From NCBI RefSeq assembly GCF_037975245.1, contig NC_092572.1, positions 1,773,501-1,837,500 of the forward strand: a stretch of 64,000 nt of DNA, in the 5' to 3' direction. The notes beneath the pieces are model-generated. The model searched no databases. It had not been told where the DNA came from and saw nothing but the letters and a program-made list of their open reading frames with translations. Made by a program: the position numbers and the translations under genes. Positions 55,422 through 64,000 of this stretch are shown one piece after another (the first letter of the stretch is position 1; every line of letters starts with the position of its first letter). The stretch is from Apostichopus japonicus. Its lineage: Eukaryota > Echinodermata > Holothuroidea > Aspidochirotida > Stichopodidae.

Positions 55422-56495
55422 GTGAGTATCACTAGTTTAGGGAGTGTAGAAAATCATAACATCATACTGAGAGGTGAAAGCTAATATACGACATAGATAC
55501 GCGAATACACTCTGTAACAAGTTATTTGTAACTTCTGTGAAAAACAAGTTTACACGAACATGTTGGGAACGTCAATAATAACAATTTTCCATATGCAGAA
55601 GTAACAATACAGTGAGTTAAATGCAATGACAAAGACTTAACAGCATTTACTTAAAATATGCAACTAAAATGTTTCGAATAGGGGGAAATATCTTAATGCA
55701 TAAGCCGTTGCCAATTTTTGAATATGACGTACGGCATAAGACTATAATAACTTAAAAATATAAAGGGAACACATATTTCTCTTAAATCTTTCAACCATTA
55801 CGGATTGTGTCGGTCTGTGAACATGTTACAATATTTGGTACTTGTTTGATTACGACAGCAGTGTGGACTCATGAACGTACAGAGGCAAGGGAACTGGGTG
55901 TTGGGGTTCGGACGAACCTCTGAACCCGACCAAGAGAGAAATGAAGGAGAAATGAAGGAGAAATGACTAACACATTACCGTTTTATATATTTTGATCATT
56001 TATATTACTTTAAATTTAATATAATTTTAATTTTTCTATTCACATTCTTTGTTAAGATCTGATCACTATAAAAAAACATATTTAGCTTACTAGCGTGTAG
56101 ACTAGAGCTACACAGCTAAACAACGCTGCAACATTGATGACCAATTACATGGATTAGTCAATAATCAGTTACGCCGACATTGCTAACATGGAAGCCTAAA
56201 GGGAAATTACAACAAAATAATACAATTTGCTTTATGGTACACTGCGAATTTGACATATGAATGCATAATCCTATAGTTATTGGTGTTACAGATCAGAGAA
56301 ATAGTTCCAATGTAAAATGCCCAAAACTAATACAATTGACCGGATTGCTGCGGAAAGACTAGAATACACTTCTACAATGGTCTTGCTTTGTATACTATAA
56401 TATGTTGTTTGAGTTGTCTGCACTTCGGTGGAACTGAAATTTACTCAAATTTTGGGAAAACGTGAATAATATGAAACTAATTTGATTTCTTTCAG

Positions 56496-56523
56496 CATCG
56501 CTGCAGCAACGGTGCACCCGAAG
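56496..56523 (+). CDS. Gene B candidate 28-bp microexon
   Basis: TTTCAG before and GTAAGATC after. Its phases (1 in, 2 out) are exactly what is needed to link the transmembrane exon to 60435-60499. It encodes SLQQRCTR. Short, so only moderately supported. Other splice-bounded pieces at 59780-59800 and 60322-60340 do not fit the frame. Confidence 0.4.
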
Positions 56524-58448
56524 GTAAGATCCCAGTATCAGTTCGCATATCACCTATTTACATAAAATAACTTAATAATATAGAGAAAAGTAGTAAACAT
56601 GTTTGTCCATAAACAAAACAGATCCTGTTTGAGAATATATATCAAACTGTCATCAATCAACACCATATTTGTGTTTATTTTCTTTGATTTACATTTTCTG
56701 TGAGGTTCTTCTCTCCTAAGAGCAATTATCACTACCATACTTTCGGCTTATAACATCGCTAACGTTGCAATATTCATCTACTTTGTTTACTCCTACACTT
56801 CTTTGTTAAGAAATGTATGCAGTTAAGACAAATTAGTCTCATAGCGTATTTAAATGTATTTTAGTTTCTTGACATGGCTATGGTCACGCACTTCGATGGT
56901 CCTTTAATATACATAAGGCAGTTGCATTCTTTAACGAACCCAATATGAAATATTATATCTCATCATACGCAATCCTTTTCTTCTGTTGATAATCTTTTCA
57001 AAGTCGATTCTGGACACAACTTCATAAAGCTGATTCACGCACTACCGAAGAAAATACCTACAACGAGTGTTATGAAAGCAGCGACCACGGATATGCTTCA
57101 ATACCTCGCTAACTTGCCAAAAAATACGGAATCAATGCAACACCAACTCGATTGCAGTCTTTTTAGTTACTTATTTGGAGTACGCATATTCATTTTGGTT
57201 ATAAAATGGTTATAAAATATCGTCCTGGTGTTGCAATATCTTAGTCGATGATTCAGGTATCTACATTTGAGATTATGAATGGACATAAAACACTTTATGA
57301 AATCAAGGTTTTGTGTAAACTGATAGATTGAAGTATTTACATGATAGTTATATTATTAATGGGATGTCTTGCCAAGAAACGAAACCGTAAGTGCAGTATG
57401 TACAAAACTGTGTTCATTGTTCTTTATGGAGTAGCGCTCAGTTAATAACTATATGCAGGCTCTGCTTTTTCACTTTTCATTGTCTGTTTGAACCGCTAAA
57501 TGGCAAATTATTTCAAAGCGAATAAGGAAGTTGGTGATCGATTCAACTGAAATTGGGACTACAGCCAAATGTACTGTTCACTATAATCTTTGTTTCATAT
57601 TGTTGTCACTTTCACACTAAGTATTATGATATACGTCAATGTTTTAGTTTCGTATTCGATGTTATCTCCTTTCTATTTGTACTGGGAAGTAATCAAGGTT
57701 TCTGTGTATATAATGCGTTGATTGAAATTTTAAAGCTATAAATTTCAAGGGACAATATGAGCAGTCTTGCAGTATTAAGGACCTTCATTTCATGTTCATA
57801 CATTACATTAACGTATGTTTTCCAAGCTATTTCTAGAAATATACGCAACCGAAGAGTATGTAATCTAAAGAGATAATTGAGCGGCTTCTTTCATGCTGTC
57901 AGAGTAACCATTCGCACAACGCGCCAACATGTCCAAATACATGTAACTTATTTATTTCTTAAGTATGAGAACAACGACATTTATGACGAGATAAGAGGCT
58001 GTAACATCTGGATTACACACCCAGCGCTCTACAAACTTAGCTACCCAGCCCTTGTTCTTAGCGATCCATATATACACGTATGCTTTGTCATAAGACACTG
58101 TATACACCGTAAACTTTTTAACCTGTAACTACGTCCCATTTTGCTTTGACGCAACCTAGAAAGCGAAACTCACCACCAGACAGTACCTCATCAAACGATA
58201 CAAATCTTGCAATATGTTAATATACTTACAAATTTTGCGTAACCATATACTGCCATCACAACAACATGACCATAACGTATACGGCATCCAGTATGCCAGT
58301 TTAAATTAGATTATTTCGTATTATTGGACTTCGAAATACCATTCACTGTACAAAGCATACTTAAATCACTGTTCGTATTTGCAGGGTCAGCGATTTGGAG
58401 GCAACAGGACTGTAGCTACTTTCATCCCCATTTTCTCGCGGGCTCCGT

Positions 58449-58472
58449 GATATATATATATATGTATATGTT

Positions 58473-58536
<64 letters not shown>

Positions 58537-58543
58537 TATATAG
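58449..58543. repeat. (TA)n microsatellite
   Basis: TA/AT tract with a few interruptions directly abutting the solo LTR. Confidence 0.9.
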
Positions 58544-58947
58544 TGTTGTGAAGTCTACAGGTAAGGAGAGGAAAGCTGCTTATATCCTAGGGATAGCTTA
58601 AGGGGATTACAAAGCTGGGATTACTTTGTGCATAGACACTTGCTAATAGGATTAAAGTATAGAGCTAGAGATGATGAGAGGGGTTACAGGCAGTTGGACT
58701 GTGGCTTTTGTGAGGTGAGGAGCAAAGGTATTAGGAGGAGACGAGAAACGGAGAGAAGCGTAAGGGAGTGTGGGAAGATAAGGAGGAGAGTGTTGCCAGG
58801 AAGCAGAGGTTGCTAATGGAGAATTGATGTTAGTGAACTGTGAAAGGAAGCAGTAGAGTTATGTGGAGCTATGTGGAGTCTAAAAAATAAAGGAAGAAAA
58901 GCAACGAATGACACTGTCTTGAACTTATTACCCCACACTACGTAACA
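58544..58947 (+). mobile_element. Solo LTR, 404 bp
   Basis: It starts TGTTGTGAAG and ends TACGTAACA (TG...CA), flanked by the 5-bp duplication TATAG (58539-58543 and 58948-58952). An AATAAAGG polyadenylation-like signal lies near 58886. It is unrelated to the Gmr1-like LTR. No internal region is present, as after LTR-LTR recombination. The frame at 58628-58816 inside it is not a gene. Strand is inferred from the position of the poly(A) signal. Confidence 0.7.
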
Positions 58948-60434
58948 TATAGCATTGGGAATTCCAGACACGTCACAGGGAATTCCAACTCAATAGAGCT
59001 ACATATATGTCAGTTGTTATACATATAAACAGGTACTCTACTTTAGCATTTCCACGCGTACAAGGAATGAATACAGCGTTTCTGTATTTACAGTAAGTTT
59101 GCCTATACAGCAATCGTCACAATCATAACAGATGTGCACATGTACAATACAATAGAATGTAGCTCTCTTGTTAGTAATAAACGGAATTGGCTATGAAACA
59201 ATTTATGCTGTGTTCCTTAGAGGCCATAGCCACGTATTTTTCGAATGACAGTATTTGCTGGGTAGGGGACAGGATCCCAGTCAAATGTCCTATCCCTGTT
59301 ACCCCTCACCACCCAAATGACATTTGGGATAAGAAAGTTCGGAAGACAATTAAAAATTCATTTAAAGTCTCAGTCAAACCAGCTCGCGGTCGACGTTAAT
59401 CATGCAGTAATGGAAGAAAACTATCAAATTAATACCAGACAATTGCGTTTACTTAAATATTAGGCCCATGTCTGCCATCAATACGAACTTTGGTCCCGGT
59501 ATCAATAACCTGCTTATTTTTTATCATGTTAATAATTCTTATAATATTCTGATAAGAAGATTAGTATTTCACTGAAATTGATACAAGGAAATTCAAGTAG
59601 TCCATAACATGTGTGACAGATAGAAATCATGTGCTTCTTACACATTTCAAGGTCAATTGATTTTTCCAAGAAAGATTTAAGGCAAGCAAATATCACTAGT
59701 CTGAATAATCACCTGGTGAACATTTACACTGGAGACCCAAGTAATTAGAACAAATATATATTATCTTTCTTTTTTGACAGATGCAGTGCCTGTAACCAGT
59801 GGTAAACAAAATTGTTTATTTCCTTTCAAGTTTGTCTACATAGTTATACAATTCCAAGCTTAACAAGAAAGTAATATTAACAATCTGATTCCAATAATAT
59901 CGTACTGTGTCAAATACGATACAAAAACGATATAAATACCAAAGCCTGGAAGCATTTTCCAAGGGTCGCTATGATTTAGTCAATGAGAAATGATTTTTTA
60001 TTTGTGGTAAACAATTATCTTCTCATCCGTACTTTTAACAAATGATATTAAGGGTTAATAGTATATTAAGGCAGGGTTTATTGATTGCCCATGAACAATA
60101 AACTTTTCAATCATTACATTATAATAAATTCACTTGGCCTCCCAGTGACTTGAGACCATTCGAATAGGGGAATATAACACAAGTAGGTTTTCTAATTTGA
60201 TTAATAATTATGGCCACATAAAGGGAATAGTAATTAATTTTGGGTTACTTACCCTCATTGTGGATGGATTAACCCAAATATCCATTTCTTCTATGTCCGT
60301 TTAAAGTTTCAGTAACAAGAAACCGCCAAGGGTGAGTATTATTAAAAACATGATATTGTAAATTGAATTAACGTTTATAATACAATCCAAAACTTATATT
60401 TTGCTTTTGATTAATTATTTTCCGTTTGGTTTAG

Positions 60435-60499
60435 AAATATCAACTCAAGTCATCAAACGAACGTACTCGATAAAGAAGCCTTAGATACCGATCAATCAA
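60435..60499 (+). CDS. Gene B juxtamembrane exon
   Basis: Acceptor GTTTAG, donor GTAAGA; phase 2 in, 1 out. It encodes NINSSHQTNVLDKEALDTDQ. Its out-phase fits the hinge exon at 60825 directly, so a transcript can skip the kinase N-lobe position in frame. Confidence 0.5.
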
Positions 60500-60824
60500 G
60501 TAAGATTTTTACACCACGCCTTCCTAAAACTCAGAGTGTGACTATGTCCGCCAAATGGAACAGAAAGGAATGGAATATACTAAGGAGCTGATATAATCTT
60601 TTGGTCATCATAAAGATATGACAAAGAACCTGAATTAGAAATAACTATCTAAATTAGCTGCTGAGCGATTCCAGAATTGTGGTAATTATTTATTATAATA
60701 ATAAAGTTTCTTACACCACAATAATTATCATATGCAGGTCATTTCAACATATGTTAATGTATTTTATGATAAACACGTTTTGTTTAACGTAATTTATTCT
60801 ATTTTGTTTCTTGTATTGTTTCAG

Positions 60825-60997
60825 ACAAACTGTTTCTTATCAGTGAACACCTCGTTAGTGAAAACGTGCACAAAGTATTTTCACGTGGCACTAAATATGA
60901 GATGGACTACTATTGTTGTAGTTCATTGTCAGTTCCTGACGTAATCAAACATATAGCAGGAGTTTTGGAAGGAATGGACTTTCTTAATACGTTTGGT
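60825..60997 (+). CDS. Gene B exon: kinase hinge to alpha-E region
   Basis: Acceptor TTTCAG, donor GTAAGG; 173 bp as in gene A. It encodes KLFLISEHLV, DYYCCSSLSVPDV and GMDFLNTFG. Confidence 0.8.
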
Positions 60998-61235
60998 GTA
61001 AGGTAACGGATATAGACCTTTGCACTTAATACTTAACCACAGTTGTAACGTGTGTTCATATAGCTGTATGATTATTGAGTATTATCGTCATCTTCATTAT
61101 ATTTATATTTTTATAACCTTATTTTGATTTCGTATTTCATATCTAAGTGAACAACGTGTTAACACTGTGTCTCATATTACCCGTTTGTGCTTCTCCACAC
61201 ATGAATCTAACTTATCGATTTTCATCTTCGTTTAG

Positions 61236-61355
61236 TTCCTTCACCCTGGCTTAACAACTATAAAGGTTTTGCTAACCAAAGAAGGACAGGTCAAATTATT
61301 TGGCTTCTGCCTGGCTCGCGATGCACCGAAAATAGCTGCTCTTAAGAAAGAAAAG
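61236..61355 (+). CDS. Gene B exon: degenerate catalytic loop and DFG region
   Basis: 120 bp, phase 0-0. FLHPGLTTIKVLLT replaces the HRDLAARN loop and VKLFGFCLARD replaces DFG, so both catalytic Asp residues are gone. Compared with gene A the exon has 11 synonymous and 6 non-synonymous codon differences. Confidence 0.85.
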
Positions 61356-61972
61356 GTAGAATAAAAATGTATAATTCAAATATTAATTACATCTTTAAGA
61401 TAAATACTTTCTCTAATAAACTTATTCGTCATCCCGTAATAAATCTTCCAATCACTCATTGATTTAATTTACCCAATTATTAAAATCAGCATAATCTCCG
61501 GCTGAAAAAAAAAAAACGGTCTGCGGCTTTTTTGGGTATAATGCTACAGGTTAGACTTGTATGGTTGAAGTTGATCTCGATGTTTTACATTTTGTTTTAG
61601 ACATTTAACAACTTTGTGTGCCAAATAAAATGCATTAAAGAAATAACGAGGTCTAGGTTGTACTTACATAACAGAGAGCAACAAAACAAATTAAATTCAA
61701 CCTTCTATGAGATTGCTTTTTATTTGAAAATGTTTCGATTATATTGGATTATAGTTTACAATAACATGCATGACTTGTGTGCGTTGTTTTAACTAATGCA
61801 GTTACAGCAACTTCCTCTTTTGCTACGCCTTTACCCAATGTGATAAAGTTCTCCACACACTCGCTTTAACAATGTTCGCCCCAATGAAGCACCAATGTTC
61901 ACCGTGCATCTAATTTAATTGTTGTTTAATAAAACATTTTAATTCATATTAAATATTTGATTTTTGCATCAG

Positions 61973-62087
61973 ATTCGTTCCATGATTTTGAATCAATTTC
62001 CACCTGAAATGTTAATGTTGAATCAGTATACAGAATCCAGTGACGTTTGGTCTACAACAGTAGTAATATGGGAGATTATGAAAGCGG
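61973..62087 (+). CDS. Gene B exon: activation segment end and subdomain IX
   Basis: 115 bp, acceptor ATCAG, donor GTAAAT. It encodes NQFPPEMLMLNQYTESSDVW, then the WSTTVVIWEIM helix. Confidence 0.85.
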
Positions 62088-62815
62088 GTAAATCAAACTT
62101 AAAGCATTTGCATAAAGAGAAAGTATTGACACATATTTCAATTAAGTAACATAACATTGAATTGAATATGCTCATGTCACATATACAACATTAATAAGTG
62201 ATGTTCTTAAAATTAAATATGCATCACCATCGATTTACTAACGATTGTAATATTTTACAATCTTCCTTCACGGGTGACGAAAAATAATGTACTGATCTTG
62301 AGTAGCATCGATATTTAAAGACATTTTATTGACCTTGAACGAATTAGAACATGAAATAGTTTACAACCTAAGGCACTGGCTACACCCCTCTTCATTAAGC
62401 GATATATAATGCCTTCCCAGAAATGTAGTGTCATCGGTAAATAGAAAGAATGAAAGGTGAGAGAAGTGATTGAAAAGTTAATACAAAACAGAAAGACGGA
62501 TTCTTAAGGTACTTATCAAGAAATATGTCGGTAGTCAGAAGTAACTGGAATATACGAGACGAGTAGTTGTCTGTTTAATATAACCTCTTCATTAATTAAT
62601 CACATTACCAAGTTTACCATGCTTGTAGTTTGATTTTAGGTTCACTGACATAATACAAAACGAAAATGTACAACGTAGAAGTTTAACATAGCCATATTAT
62701 AGTTTAGCCCGCTCCTCGTGCTACCTGTAATGTTTGGGCATGGTAGCTCTAGTGTAACCTCAGTCTTAGAAGTCATATACAAGTATCAATTATTCTAAAA
62801 TCTTAATTTTGTAAG

Positions 62816-62909
62816 GAAATCCACCATATCCTATTGACCGGGAAGTTAGATTTGACGAGGAAAATATCAAACCATCAGTTCTCTGGCCCGAGAAGTACTT
62901 ACAGATATA
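62816..62909 (+). CDS. Gene B exon: helix G region, splice donor lost
   Basis: The 94 bp align base for base with gene A 28303-28396 (GNPPYPIDREVRF ... WPEKYLQI). After ATATA the next bases are TTAAG, where gene A has GTTAAG, so the G of the GT donor is deleted. Unspliced, the frame ends at a TAA one codon later. Confidence 0.75.
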
Positions 62910-63425
62910 TTAAGAAGGCATATGCTTTTTTTCAATTTTCTACTTTATTTCCAACGGACCAACATGACACATTAAATATGTTATTTGGACACATAAATGT
63001 AGTAATCGCATAGTTTACAACCCTACTGTATTGTGTTCAAGTTTTAAAGGTGGATGCAGAACTGTGGATATTTGGACAATTGACTCCGGAACATAGGAGA
63101 AAATTACTCAGTTATGTTCATACAATTGTGTTTTTACTTAGTGTATCATGCAATACAGACAACAGTGCAATTTAAGGAACACTAACTCTTCTCATCACGC
63201 AAACTCCTGATCAGTGTATGTTTTCATTTTTGATTATATTACAGCTTTGTAGTCCTTATTTCAGTTGTTAGATTAAAGTTTTAACGAATTGATAGCACAA
63301 AAAAAACTCTCATAAGACCTTCATTTGTTTCAAGCATCTTGTACTTCACTTAACATAAAGATCTACAAAGTAGATTAATATCTTGTAGATTAAGTATTTG
63401 TAGTATATTTCTCAATTATTTACAG

Positions 63426-63507
63426 GGATAAAATCTTGTTTGATTGTTGGTATTATGACTGTTCTCTTCGACCACCCATTCATCAATTGAGAGCAACATT
63501 CGTAGCT
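63426..63507 (+). CDS. Gene B exon: subdomain XI
   Basis: 82 bp, acceptor TTACAG, donor GTAAGT. It encodes DKILFDCWYYDCSLRPPI and the following helix LRATFVA. Confidence 0.8.
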
Positions 63508-63796
63508 GTAAGTAATGTATTATCCATCTTTAGAACATAATTTATCAATCAGTCCATAGTATGATGGGAGTTAACAACAGTATGCGGTACTGTCAGACTT
63601 TGCTCAATAGTCTGCTTTGCTTTTTGAAATATTTCAACTCAGTTTTTGTTTTTTGTTTTTTGCAAAAAAAGCCTAAGGGACAAAGAAGGTACTTTATCTA
63701 ATAGTTACTTAAAACTTAATGCTAAGTCTACTTTTATTATCCTTTTCTTATCCTGATTTTATATCCTTCATTAAGTACTTATTTTCCCTTCAACAG

Positions 63797-63922
63797 ATAT
63801 TTGAGAAATTAGTCACGGACAGTTCTTACGAGATACCGATACCTCCGACGTATTTACCTATGAGAATCCCTGATACCGCTCAACATACCTATGCAGAACA
63901 AATCTACCATGCTGGAATGTGA
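63797..63922 (+). CDS. Gene B last exon: C-terminal tyrosine tail
   Basis: 126 bp ending at TGA 63920-63922. It encodes SSYEIPIPPTYLPM and TYAEQIYHAGM. All four tyrosines and YLPM match gene A although nine other codons differ non-synonymously. Confidence 0.85.
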   Translation: MFEKLVTDSSYEIPIPPTYLPMRIPDTAQHTYAEQIYHAGM

Positions 63923-64000
63923 ACTCTCTGTCGCAGGACTATGATATCGGATGTCATTGCTGGATGGTACGGTATCTGTAGATCCCAGGATGCTGTTGGA

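Larger units (their letters stand above)
56524..60434 (+). other. Gene B intron region
   Basis: About 3.9 kb. It holds a (TA)n tract (58449-58543) and a solo LTR (58544-58947). An open frame at 59187-59399 (70 codons, basic C terminus KPARGRR) is unrecognised and may be a remnant. Nothing else is seen. Confidence 0.5.
52816..63922 (+). pseudogene. Gene B: Ig receptor with tyrosine pseudokinase domain, disrupted
   Basis: Candidate exons: 52816-52943 (hydrophobic leader SSFLFITLVVLAKG), 53043-53372 (Ig), 53536-53721 (Ig, ends in a stop), 54939-55023 plus 55399-55421 (transmembrane, split by a MITE), 56496-56523, 60435-60499, 60825-60997, 61236-61355, 61973-62087, 62816-62909, 63426-63507 and 63797-63922. 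Phases agree from the transmembrane exon to the end, except for the lost donor after 62909. The kinase part is the gene A paralogue with HPG for HRD and GFC for DFG. Almost no N-lobe is encoded: the juxtamembrane exon 60435-60499 splices in frame to the hinge exon. Three lesions (TAA/stop at 53719, MITE at 55024, donor loss at 62910) argue against a full-length product. No initiation codon is seen in the leader frame. The kinase tail remains intact. Confidence 0.65.

Noticed and set aside
59780-60340. Two tiny splice-bounded pieces (59780-59800, 60322-60340) as gene B exons
   Set aside because: Adding either or both gives a stop or the wrong phase at 60435.

Overview
The window is metazoan nuclear DNA: intron-rich genes with GT-AG splice sites, receptor families with Ig, kinase-like and NACHT domains, a Gypsy-class LTR retrotransposon, CR1/Jockey-type LINEs and hAT-type MITEs. 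Membrane Ig receptors and NACHT genes beside each other, with this repeat mix, suggest a marine invertebrate deuterostome. An echinoderm is my best guess, but nothing here proves it.

Three receptor-type genes lie here. Gene A (+, 444-30588, 5' part outside the window) and gene B (+, 52816-63922) are paralogues whose last six exons have identical lengths and phases. They encode the C-lobe of a receptor tyrosine kinase in which the HRD motif is HPG and DFG is DFC (A) or GFC (B), so both are pseudokinases. The C-terminal tail keeps all its tyrosines, including a YLPM (YxxM) motif. Gene B also shows Ig exons and a transmembrane exon, but it carries three lesions: a stop in the second Ig exon, a hAT MITE inside the transmembrane exon, and a lost splice donor. 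Gene C (-, 50289-38226) runs head-to-head with gene B. Its nine exons join in consistent phase and encode signal peptide, Ig, Ig, transmembrane segment, a NACHT NTPase and a C-terminal region with a tandemly duplicated 28-residue repeat exon. Two in-frame TAA codons interrupt it. The locus looks like a cluster of Ig receptors whose phase-1 ectodomain exons are joined to different cytoplasmic modules (pseudokinase or NACHT) and which is undergoing birth-and-death.

Gene A's second visible intron holds a recent antisense Gypsy-class element (LTR ends 1194 and 27405, TSD GCATA on both sides). Its polyprotein order is gag-PR-INT-RT-RNaseH, as in Gmr1-like elements. Its 5' LTR is split inside a (TA)n tract by 19,321 bp (7523-26843). 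The ends of this insert carry imperfect inverted repeats, subterminal palindromes and inward-facing TATA boxes. I see no transposase or other recognisable gene in it, but it contains several older MITEs, a pair of MITEs with exchanged target-site duplications, and tandem repeats. It is either a giant non-autonomous mobile unit, a captured genomic segment, or an assembly join at the (TA)n.

Layout: 1-1193 gene A exons; 1194-7522 Gypsy element; 7523-26843 insert; 26844-27405 rest of the LTR; 27782-30588 gene A 3' exons; 30589-38225 AT-rich intergenic DNA; 38226-50289 gene C with a LINE in its last intron; 50290-52815 intergenic DNA with a LINE fragment; 52816-63922 gene B with a MITE and a solo LTR.
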